Assembly: GCA_037074765.1 (NCBI GenBank)
Contig: JBAMDO010000564.1
Span: 372,001 to 436,000, forward strand
DNA: 64,000 bases
Source: Mansonella perstans
Taxonomy: Eukaryota; Nematoda; Chromadorea; Rhabditida; Onchocercidae
Direction of reading: 5' to 3'
Shown here: in pieces, positions 1 through 10,939 of the stretch
Numbering within the stretch: the first letter of the stretch is position 1
Layout: each line of letters starts with the position of its first letter
Translations under genes and position numbers: made by a program
The notes under the pieces: model-generated
Told to the model about the DNA's origin: nothing
The model's database searches: none
Seen by the model: the letters and a program-made list of their open reading frames with translations, nothing else

Positions 1-17
1 AAGGTTTTGTTGGTGCC

Positions 18-2030
18 ATGGGCAAAAAGAAGAAAGATTTCTTCAAAGCTAAGCTGAAAGTTGGAAAGAAGTTAAAGAAAACAGCCACTACTGATACCCG
101 AATCCAATCCAAGAAAGTCTGTTTCTTTAGTATTTGGAAAAAATGAGGAGTGTTTGATTGGCGTATTACTTACTTATCGCCATTGAATAATTCTATATAG
201 CATAAGTTCAGAAAAATATTAAGCTTTCCAGGTTGTACTTGTCGAACAATTAACGAAAAGTGACGACGGTTGCTTGTCACATCGTGGCTTATCATTGAAT
301 GAATTATGCCGACAACTTGGACATTATAACATAAATGTAAGAAGAGATTCAGTAATTGGTGTTAGGCAATTACTTTCTTCACATCCGGAACTCGTGCCGA
401 AACATTTGCATACACTGATACCAGCTGTTGGACGTCTAATTGCATGTGATGTTAGTTTTTTAAAGGACGAGCACTATTCCTTAAATATTCTATTCAGATT
501 ATTTCGAGATATTCTTTCACTTTTTTGCTCAAAATTTGGTAATAAATAAATATTGTAATAAGTTATTTAGAAGAGCGATTCATCATTTCATGCGCAACTA
601 CGTTCTCTTCTTGAATTATTATGTACAACAAACGCTTCAATCATTTCATCTCATTTCACGCTATTGATGGCTCATACTCTTCGAGCCCTAATGCATCTCA
701 AGATGGGAGTACGGATCTATGCACTTACCATTTTGACGCTATTAATGCGAACTTATCCTGGTCTTTGTCGAAATAACACCGATTTGTTCGATTCATTCGT
801 GGAATTTTTGAATAGCAAAAGGATTCCAGCAAACAGAAAGGTTCCTAAAATTTTTCTTACCATTTCGCTTGAGTTTGTTCAGAGTAAGCACTTTTTTTTT
901 CGATTTATTCTGGACATTTTTTTTACACATTCATTCATTAGGATAAATCCATTGATTAAAAATTGATTGGAAGATATAAAGAGATAATTATGGAGTGTAG
1001 AGTATATTACAAATGTTTATCGTAGATTTCAATCGTATAATCGATTCCGCAAGGATCGTAATTAAAGCTGAGTTATATGTGGTGATTGAATTGTATTATC
1101 ATACAACTCAGCTTTAATTTAGATATGTTCAGACTATTCAGAATGAAATTGAATTGAAAAATAAGACTGCCCGACATTTTAGTAACTCGCACATGGTAAA
1201 AAAATTTTTTAATCTTTTATACTTCCTGCTGAAGTTCGCTTGTGATTTTTGGAAAGTTTTGCAGTAGCGTTGGAAATTAAATTTTTCAGTTGATATTAGA
1301 TGGCATTCATGCTTTCTTGCGAGCTTTCTTGAAAGAAGAATGTGCGATAGTTGGACCTCTTCATGTTGCATCGTTCAGCATTCATAGTAAGCAGTGTACA
1401 AACATTAACTTAGCTTCTACAGTTCTACCATTGATCGATTTTTGTGTTCTTGGTTCACAGCCACAGCAGTCAAAGTTATCACTGTATTCACCTGAGAAAT
1501 TCTTGCTAGCATTCTCCGGAATTCTTTCACTGTTTTTAACGAGCGCATCAGAAGAAGAGTCCCCTTCTAATGAGAAAGAATGGGCAGAAATATTTGGAAT
1601 GTTGAATAAAGTAAGTTTTTAGAAATATGTGTAATGCGCTAAATTAGGTTCCATAATTCTAATATTACTTAAGTACTTCACTTTTTCCAATTCGTTCTTT
1701 TCTGTGTTTCATCGTACGTTTATATAATATTCGAACAATTTCAGAAAAAACTTACTAATTCTAAATGTCAGAAAAATAATATGTTAATTCGGGATTACAA
1801 TGATAAAAACCAAAAATTCATTAATTTGAACTCTTATTTTCAAAAAATTTAAATTGCAGGTGCTGTCACAAATTCGTGCTTTGTCTCAAAATGTTCAGTT
1901 CGAAAAAGAATTAAAAAAAATGCTCTCTGGTGTCAACTCTTTATTGAAAAATGGAAGTCTATCGCAAAGAATGCGCACTTTGCTGCAAGCTCTCAATTTA
2001 CCTAATAACCGATTAATTCTGAATCATTAA
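18..2030 (+). CDS. TEX10: TEX10 / Ipi1 homologue (pre-60S rRNA-processing protein), 5 exons
   Basis: Rebuilt exons: 18-116, 232-450, 571-840, 1290-1610, 1860-2030; all junctions are phase 0 and give 359 residues. The N-terminus is very basic (MGKKKKDFFKAKLKVGKK), like the MTKKRKRQ...KVKLKVGKK start of vertebrate TEX10. Residues about 50-175 (LNELCRQLGHYNINVRRD onward, then LLMRTYPGLC) align without gaps to the HEAT-like Ipi1/TEX10 domain. TEX10 and yeast Ipi1 act in the nucleolar Rix1 complex that matures the large ribosomal subunit; that role is inferred from the family. The protein is far shorter than vertebrate TEX10 (about 930) and close to yeast Ipi1, so the long C-terminal half is absent. 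Reading straight through at 450 stays open for about 30 codons, but splicing at GTTAGT gives the gap-free family alignment. A possible AATAAA polyadenylation signal lies at 2355. The ATG at 18 is the only fitting start. Confidence 0.85.
1060..1119. repeat. Imperfect 19-bp inverted repeat inside TEX10 intron 3
   Basis: Arms 1060-1078 and 1101-1119 are complementary except for one position and are separated by 22 bases. It sits wholly inside the 841-1289 intron. In the transcript it would fold into a hairpin of about 60 nt, which is the size of a small-RNA precursor; no further evidence for that. Confidence 0.6.
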
Positions 2031-4734
2031 AAACGATCTCTAATTCTTAGATAACATGAGGAATGAGTGCTATGAGCTATCTGTGAGGGCTTTTGAAGAA
2101 AACTATTCACTTAATTTAAAACAATTGCAGCTATTAAAAATTGTTACATATATTTTTCTGAGTTCTATATATTTTGGATGATCGAATAATATGGCTTAGA
2201 AAATTGTTGGATTATTAATCAGGAGTTTTATTTTTGGTGAATAGATAAACTGATGATCGATTGAAATAGGGATGTTAATTTAATATGCTTTTCTGTATAA
2301 ATTTGCATTTCTTGCTATAAATATATCGATTATCGTTATATTGTTTTATTTTAAAATAAAATGCAAAAATCAAATTGGCTTATGTTTACGTACAAGATTT
2401 TTTCTGTACAAAAAATAGACGGAATATGTGTAGCACATGTAAAATACAATTAGCTAGAAGAGATGAATAATAAGCATACTATGTGTTGTTTAAGTTCAAA
2501 GAATTGCCATTTATCATTAATACCATTTAAAGATTCTTCGGAAATGTGAAAATTAACATGATCACGGCTAGAAGCATGATTTTCGATGTCTTTCAAGACA
2601 AACTTCCGAAACTTGATTAATATTCTGTAATGTTTCTGTGTTCAGTAATTTTTTTTATTTGTATCACATCACAGGAACCATTTGTACAGTTTATCTATGG
2701 GAACATTATTGAAATCATTTGCGTTTTTAGGGCGAATCAGCTTAATCGAATTCTTATTTAATTATAGATTACTTGTTAAATTATTGAATGCTGTAGTAAT
2801 AATATAAATCGAATGGAGGCTAGGAATTCGTTCTTGCAAAATTGCATAGGATATGTGAATTAATTATGCATATTGGTGCATTTTTCTGCTGAGTTTTGCT
2901 GAAAGCAACAAGAAAGATTCTACCACATCTTCACATTTTTTCAATCAGCTTCTTAGATTTAGAGACGCAGCATTAGCTTCAGTCTCGAATTCACATTAGC
3001 TTGAGAAATATTTATTTTGCGGTTTCGATTTAGGTGTTTTTCACCAACTGTTCGGAATTGGGCGAGATTTCCGTTCGGTTTCATGTATTTATTGCATCTT
3101 GTAGGCAATTAACTACCTAATAATACCAATTTCTGATATTGTCGCATAGATACATCAAATCTTCGCAAGACGGGAATTTTAGAACTCAATGAACTGCAAT
3201 TTGGAATGCTTAGTCAATTAGTGTGTTGTAAGAATTTCACAGTATGAATGATGTAGTTACAACTTGATACCTGTTATGTTTTTATAAAAGTTCAGTCATT
3301 GATCTTGCCATGATGAAGTTTATTATTTAAAATCTGTGAAATGCAAAGACATATATTTTACGTATAATGTAACATTTCAATTTATTAAAAATGAATATTT
3401 ATTATTGTTGAAAAAAATATGCCAAAAATTGGAAATGTATTAAGCAAAAACTAATAATGTAAAAAAATCTTGAAACATTTGAATCAATCAAAATGCTATT
3501 GAAATTTGAATTAAATGAAATTTTAGTATATAACAAATAAAGAATGATATTGTGAAATAGATAATGCAATTGAAAGACGCACAATATCACATTCCATCCT
3601 CCAAAACATAGCCATTGTAGTTTGCATGTTAAAATAAATTGGTGAAAAGAAAATAACAGTATATCAACATGTTCAACATAAAATATTGATTTAATTCTTA
3701 ATTTTAAAACATATCGAATAGTACTATTTAAATTTTAAGTGCATTGCAGGCATACCGCTTTATCTACGTGAATGGTAGCAGTTGGAAGAATTAAAATAAG
3801 AACACTTAAGTGAAGAATTTGAGCTAAAATCTAGCTGAACGAATAAGGAAAAGTTTTAAGACATGATAATTCAACTAGGCAGTTCTGATACACAGAATAA
3901 ATAGTAAAATTTTTTATCGAGAGCAAATTGGAGAAACTGTTTTCTAAAATTCTAAAATCTTATTAGAAATTGTATTGTAAAATTAAATACATGATTCTCT
4001 TCGATATACATGTAGGGCGTAATGGATGATCAGCCCCCATAGTTTTATCTTTCCAATAATGTAAAATAAGGTACTACTTAAATTAACAAAGTATGCTCTT
4101 ATCAAATCATGCATTGATTCAAAACATAACTCCTTACAGTTCCTACAAACAATTATGAGCTATTGGTGAGAAATATTTCATTTTATCAAGAATAATTCAT
4201 TCCTAGATATTTTATCCTTTGTCAAAAATATCAAAAATTCTTCGGAATATATCCTCAAAGTGAAAAAAGAAGTAATGCTCCACCTTCAGAATATAAGACA
4301 AGCACTAATATATAATAGGAAATTTTGTGATATAAATTCCGCACAGTGCTCTAGCACCAAAACAAGACATTCGACATTGTTATCAAAACATGAGACATAA
4401 AATTTATATGGAAAGTCAGATCAGCTTCAACAAAATATGAGCAACATAAAAGCCTGAACATAGCAACCTGCATAGGATGTTTAATATGTAATGGATTGAC
4501 ATAGCAAAAGTTGCACTATACGAAGAAATTAATTTGATAACAAAAATTCCTCATTATTCACGGTCGAACCATAATAATGACAAAGAAATTTCTCATACTA
4601 AAGTGCAGCATGGTTATTTAATATTATAAATGCAATCTTTTTTAATCCTATGTTCACTAATGGTCCAAAATCCAAGTTTGTAAAATCAATGAGTCGGAAT
4701 CCAGATTTCAAGTGTCAAATAACCGCTATAATTA
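2031..4734. other. Convergent intergenic region between TEX10 and TTLL4 genes
   Basis: Holds the 3' ends of two convergent genes. AT-rich, all open frames are short and without family resemblance; one antisense frame at 3402-3590 encodes a low-complexity F/I/L/Y string typical of AT-rich spacer. No RNA gene or element seen. Confidence 0.6.
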
Positions 4735-7700
4735 TCAATTGTTCAAGTTAGCATTTTCAAAAATGCCTGTGTTAGCAAAATGTTCACTTTTACTCGAAAT
4801 ATCTTCTAAAATACTTATGCCAATTTCACGTCCACGTGATCCCTGTTCCACTTGCCACTGCGCCAACAGCAGATTTGAATAGATCAATGGACTGTTATAG
4901 TATTTCACGTAGTCAATTGTTTCAGAAGTGGGAAAGATGAGGTCGAAATTACCAGAACGATCTAATTCATCTTCAAATTCAATCAAAATTCGTGCGTCAC
5001 AACCTGTCAGTTCATCCAGTATTCTTCTGTCAATTTTCTGCAATTTTTCTTGTTTGTTTTTTTTGAGAGTAACGTACTCAGATTCTAAAAATTTAAAAAA
5101 GCTATAGCTTTGAATTTTGGAAATTGAAAACTTGTACAAAGAACCAACGCCAAATCCAAATCTCCTTATAATTTCTGTTAAAACAAAGGATGAAGAAATG
5201 TTCTTAATTATTAATCCATCCACCGGACCAATGCTATTGAGAATCATGGTTTGCTGCTATTGTGAACGAATGAATCTCTCACCTTATTCCTCTTAAAATA
5301 TTCAAGGTGATATTTCTCTTTTTTTAAATCATTGTCGTTTTTATTACCGTCAAATGATTTCACGCGATAATCCATTGATAATGGGTTATTACTATTCCTG
5401 AAAATTTAATAGGACTTGCAACGAAATTTCTGACACTGAATAAGAAACAAGTACTTCATGCCAACATATTTCAGATTTTCAGAATAAGAAATTAGAAGCG
5501 CACTTACATCATGTCAGGTGGAATCTGAATACCACACAGATTCAGCACGTCCTTTGCAAGCATCGTTTTTACGGCTATGTCCGTAGGTGTCGCACAGTGT
5601 AATGAAGGTGAAATATTCACCTAAAAATTAGTATATATGGAAATATAACTGTCATATTCACTTTGTGTACTTGAAAATTAAATGATTATGGATGCTTTTC
5701 TCAGACAGACTAAAAGATTTTTTTAGTAAAAATATGCAAAAATATGTTACTTCTAATAGCCACGGCCTAAGAGTATCGTCAAGTAAAATATCCATTCCAT
5801 AAAGTTCATGGCTTGTGAAAGTATACAAACTGTGCTTTTTCTGATGCGCTCGAATATGACTTTCACAACTGAAATGAGGTAACTATTTATAATAGAGAAA
5901 AAAGTTGAGAAAATTAAGCAGATTATCTTTAATTACTGCCTTCTGTTTAATTGAATGAATGGTATAATCATCTCAGACGTACCATTTAATTTTTAAAACC
6001 AAGTTAAATGAATTCTGACAACTAATTAGCAAAACTTTATGTCACGCAAAAGATCAAGCAAAAAATCAAGCAACACAAGTCCCTTACAGTAACAAATATT
6101 ACGAAAAATTTACGCAAGAACAGCTTTGATAATGATATCTGTAATCCTTGGTTTAACAACATTCACATCTACATATTCAGCTATATGTGCCCAAAAATCC
6201 GATAATTTCCATTTCGGCACAGGCGTTGTACGTTCACCTGCTGACTGTGCTAATTTATTAATACTATAGTTCGTTAAATGCATAAATTTGTTGGACATCG
6301 AATTAAGTGCAGAAGAATATCTGTAAATATACACCTATACTTCAAAATGCATCAGATCTCAACTTTTTTTTAAAAAAAAAAAGAAGTAAAGCTGCTTCAT
6401 TCAAATCATGCAGCAAAAAAATTAAAATTTCGTAAAAATTGTAAGACTTCACGAAAAGCAAAGAAAATTACGGGATACTTGCGAATCGAACGAGGCCATC
6501 ATTGTATAAGTATATACGCAAAGGATCAAGATTTGTCAGATAAACATATAAACGTAAATCAAATTTTGCCGAATTAACAATTAGTGGCCGATCAATGTAA
6601 CTGAAAATTACACTTTTAAGCGATCCAGAGATTTCTGAAGAATTAAAGCTTTATTTAAAAAATTTCCGAAGTGAAAACTTACTGCTGAGCAACAAGTGGT
6701 GTTTTCATTGGAATTTGCTTAACTTTACTAGCAATACTGATGCCTGTTCCCCGGGCGGACGCAGGCTATAAAAAATTATTTGAGAGAGTTAAAAATGATA
6801 AAAACAATTTTATCATATAAATGCCACAACGAAGGGAGCATAGAACTCATCCAGTCAGCACAAAACATACCTTCCATTGAATATTTTGGTAGCAGATCAG
6901 CAAAATTACAAATTTAAATTTGTTGAAGACACGAAAAATAGAGAGGTAATAGAAAAATGTAAAATTCAGCAAAACATACCGGTTTGAGTATGACAACATG
7001 GGAGGAGTTGCCGTGAAGGTAAGCCTTCAGTTTCTTGATATCCCGTGGCAGAACATAAGTCGTTGGCATAATGTGATATTCATCCGAACCCCAAAGAGCA
7101 ATCATTTCACTTATGTGTTGCCAGAGACGATCCTTTCGTCCCATGTGAAATGCACCAGGAAAATGATTAACCTATCAGCAATAATTTAGGCGGATTATGG
7201 CAAAAATTCATACAAATTAAGATAACTCTAGTCAAAAAAACTTGAATGACTAACATAAAGTTAAACAACAATCCTGCTAATACAGTAATTCAAAATGTTA
7301 AATTAATTATAAACTAACAATAAAGTCTTGCTACTTATCTTACAAAAACATAAGGAAATGACACCTTCTGATATGGCTGAATAGTCCGATATTGAACTGA
7401 TTTCAAGTGTCGTCCCCAATAACCAATCCAAAAGCTCGATTCATCAACTAACGTGAAATGGCTTGCAGCAAGGCTCTGCCGCACAACAACAGGTAACAGA
7501 CTATTTTTACACCACATCAGTGTTGAACGAATCGCTTTGCTCGGTTTCGTAACTGCAACGAATATAGAATCTACTATCAAAGTTTTGTTTTATTTTAATT
7601 ATATCAGACTTCGATATTCATAATTTAGAATCCGACAGCACACTGCTCCTGTCTTCAAAGTTATTTCTTTATAATTACTACAGTAAACGAAAAAGCAATT

Positions 7701-8303
7701 TGTTTGAAATGAAAGCAAACCTTTTGATTCTTTGGCATAAAATCGTATTGTCGGAGGCACATTGGTAAATAAACTTGGACGAAGGAAAGGTTTCAAGGCT
7801 GGTGGCGAAGTTTCGCCAGTGATACAACTGCAAATGCCAAAACAAAATTTTAGCCAAAAAAATTAAACCAAGCAATGAAATAATCTTACTTACGAAGTCC
7901 GAAGGAAAATTTAACTACCTGGTTGTACAAAGGAAGTTTGTTACAAGGCAACTGAGACTGCATATGTCGTTATCTTTCTCTTCTACAATGAAAACGATTA
8001 CACAATAAAAAAATTTTTCCTCTCAAATCCCACCAGATTATCCTTTCAACTATTCTAACAATCTCTTTCTCACGTCCTTTTTATTCGGCACTACTGAACA
8101 CTCAGAATTTTAATAGCTCCAAAAAAAGAAAAAAAAAAATTACAAACAAAATGGAGATTAATAGTACCATCTGAGACAGCCGATTTTATAGGCTGTTGCT
8201 CACTACAGCAAGATGTTGCTGACGATGTTGAACAACTCATCATACAACAATACCTGAAGCAATCCATTGTAGTAAATTCTTCAACAAGACGGAATGTACC
8301 CAT
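4735..8303 (-). CDS. ttll-4: Tubulin polyglutamylase, TTLL4 type, 12 exons
   Basis: Exons in transcript order: 8303-8168, 7982-7919, 7827-7721, 7552-7365, 7171-6980, 6765-6683, 6600-6472, 6320-6114, 5868-5751, 5620-5508, 5397-5348, 5084-4735; phases agree and give 578 residues. The tubulin-tyrosine-ligase-like fold runs from about residue 85 (SLFTNVPPTIRF) to 445. Visible TTLL4 signatures: HFPGAFHMGRKDRLW, the ATP-loop motif PASARGTGISIASK, KFDLRLYVYLTNLDPLRIYL, KFMHLTNYSINK, and the metal and nucleotide residues in ELYGMDILLDD and WLLEVNISPSLH. The conserved TTLL4 post-catalytic segment is also present (CDARILIEFEDELDRSG, near 500). The family adds glutamate side chains to tubulin, chiefly in cilia and neurons; this is family knowledge. 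Vertebrate TTLL4 has a much longer N-terminus. The exon 11 boundary is uncertain: a donor at 5283 also has consensus but puts the last exon out of phase. The start at 8303 is the first in-frame ATG of a 45-codon first exon. Confidence 0.88.
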
Positions 8304-9442
8304 AAGATGAAATAATACATATAAAAAAATGGAAATAAGATATGAATGGGTCCTTGAAGAACATTAATTCAAAATAAAAATGACTGAAAACAGTGAGAAT
8401 GATGAATGAATCAAGCAGATTCACGGATTATAAAACTTCGTAATGATTTATTGCAAAATCTCAAAATTAATAGCTAAGAAATGGAAACAAATGAAAGATG
8501 AATGAAAAGAAAATGAGAATGATGGAATATTAAAAGATTTTTGGACACAAAATATCATGTTTCTCAGATTCTAAATATCCTAAATAGGAATGCAGTAGTA
8601 GAAGGTAATTATAAAAGAGACAAGTACGTGTCAAATAAGCGTCCAATCCATTTTTTTTGAAATTTCAGCTCATCTTCACTGTCGTTCTCTTACACTTAGC
8701 AAATTATCTTCATTTCCTATCGAAAATTAGCATCATTCTGAGATCATCTAATACACAGCATATAACAGTGTAAAAATATGATAGTTTCAAGATTACTCGT
8801 CTATTGACAAGATTCTTCTCCACTACTTGTAAATATTCTCGGTCAATCTTCAGTCCTTCTCTTCTCTCCATCAACATGTGCTACATATGTTATCCTTCTC
8901 AAGCAGAATCCGTCTCCTGCCGAAAAGCTTCAAAGATGCACAAATGTGCGGCCCGTGAAAATTTGAGGAGTAATTTTTATAAGGGTAATTTATGCAACTT
9001 CTGATTTATTCATTATTTATTTTACATTTCCAGTATTAAACGAATTAATTGAAGTTAACGAGTTATCGATTAATCGAATTAACCAGTTAATCCGTTAGCG
9101 TATCGCTGTTGTTGTATATTGATTTTGATGATATGATTAAAGATATTAATTGAATTAATTTCAAAATTTATAATATTTCCTTAGGAATTATTAGCTATCC
9201 ATTCTTTTTTTTTTTTTTTTTCATTCTCGATACTACTCGTTTGATCATTTGATTTTTCTGATTGCTGAAAATCATTGGATCATATGAAGTTTTTCTTTCA
9301 ACAATTCTCTTCAAAAATTATATTTCAAGAAAAAATAATAAAGTATAGAAAAAAAAAATATAGATATTCATACAAAAAAGCATGTAAATAATATAGCAAT
9401 GTTAAAAATAAATCTCATTTCTATTATTTGTAAACAAACGAA
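8304..9442. other. Divergent intergenic region, shared promoter side of TTLL4 and the Ly6-like gene
   Basis: About 1.1 kb between two genes transcribed outward. AT-rich with homopolymer T and A tracts (for example 9206-9221). The 66-codon frame at 8804-9004 resembles no family and lacks splice context. No TATA or other element could be assigned. Confidence 0.5.
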
Positions 9443-10939
9443 ATGGTTGGTACAACGTATGCTGGTAGTAATTTTTCCTGATGAAAGTATATTTAATCTT
9501 CATGGTATATAAAAATTTCAACATCAAATGGCACAAAATTTTTACAAAATTCAGCTTTTAAAAATTTAGCAAATGAATCCTTTTTAAAACTTTTGTTAAA
9601 TTTATTTCAATCAATTTGCAGCTTTTATTTTTCTTACATTCGTTGTATCAACAACTATCGCCATAAAATGTGAGATTTATTTTCGTAGAGGAAAATCAGC
9701 GCCAAAAATTAATGGAACAAAAGATTGTGAATCAGGTTCATGCTGCTTCACAGCTCAAATACATCGTAAGATGCTAAATTGATTTTTCTAATCACAATTT
9801 CCTGCCAGAAAATGAATATTTTTGTTAGATATGAAATGAAAAGGAAAAAAAAAAAAAAAAACAAAAAGTCAAAATAATAGTTTGGATTAAAAGAAATTTT
9901 TAGGAATAAGTAATAAGTTTTGTAAATGCTACAAAAATGTTTAAATTAGTGTTTAAATTTAACCTATTATTTAACCAAATTTAAATTTAACCTATCATAT
10001 AACCTATCATAAAACGTTTAAATCAACGTTTAAATTTAACCTATCATGATTGCATACAGTGAAATGACTAATCTAAAACACTTAAGATTATAAGATTATA
10101 AAAGATTATAAAATATAAAATTTAAGATTATAAAAGATCATTATGTGATGTTTCTAGATAATCGTCATATATTCAAAATGAAAGGTTGTGATGCGGATGA
10201 TATACAGGATGAAATGCTAATTTTTGCTCCTTCTTTTACTGGAACACCATGGGAAAATATTATGGAAGCATGCTTGGTATCATTTTTTTTAAGACTGTGA
10301 TAGTGTTTCCTTTATTTAAAAAAATGAATTTTATGATGATCATTTGACTTTTTCATTGATGATGATTTGATGATCCCTGAAGCACACTTGAATTGAATTT
10401 GATTGATAATCAGAAGAGAAAAAAATGAAAAGGTCATTCAAAAAAAGGTTAAATTATAAAATTTAGAAAAAAATGTAGATGCGTAGCAAGCATTTAAATA
10501 TATTGAAATATTTTCAATGAAAATCTTTGAAACAACCCAAAGATGCATTCATAAATATGTAGAAGAAAGAAATCTTTTCCATTCAATCAAAATATAATCA
10601 AAAAATTAAAAATAGGCTCATCTAAAATTCTAATCTGCATGTTATCAAACCCTAAACAAGCGTAAAAATGTTTTTATTAAGCAGATTCAATTCAATTTCT
10701 AGGCTAGTGAATGCCGAGTGCATGATGATTTATTAGGCGGTAAAGGAGTAAGCTACTTATGTGGTTGCGATTCCGACTACTGCAACGAAAATTCATTTCG
10801 CGAAACGTTTTCAAAGCTACAATATAATCATAACAAGGATATAACAACGTCCGGGACTAGCATGCCAAATGATAATTTGATTTGGTTTATAGGCGGAAGT
10901 ATAACCATAATGCGCGGATTCCTCGTATTTTTTGAATGA
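9443..10939 (+). CDS. Small secreted cysteine-rich Ly6 / ET-module-like protein, probably GPI-anchored, 4 exons
   Basis: Exons 9443-9464, 9622-9765, 10158-10276, 10703-10939 give 173 residues. A hydrophobic signal peptide (FIFLTFVVSTTIA) is followed by a cysteine-rich region: KCEIYF, DCESGSCC, KGCDAD, MEACL, SECRVH, then LCGCDSDYCNEN. The closing C-x-C-x4-C-N pattern is the hallmark of Ly6/uPAR three-finger folds and of the nematode ET-module family. The C-terminus is a hydrophobic stretch (NLIWFIGGSITI, FLVFF) without a charged tail, as expected for a GPI-attachment signal. It should be an extracellular surface protein; partner and role cannot be read from the sequence. Exon 1 has two usable donors of equal phase (after 9449 or 9464), differing by five residues inside the signal peptide. 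It is divergent from the TTLL4 gene. Confidence 0.75.
9946..10135. repeat. Short degenerate tandem repeats in intron 2 of the Ly6-like gene
   Basis: Three copies of a motif close to GTTTAAATTTAACCTAT occur between about 9946 and 10045, followed by several copies of AAGATTATAA between 10082 and 10135. Simple intronic repeat expansion. Confidence 0.7.

Noticed and set aside
451..546. Open continuation of TEX10 exon 2
   Set aside because: It gives no phase-compatible donor, and removing it as intron yields a gap-free alignment with TEX10.
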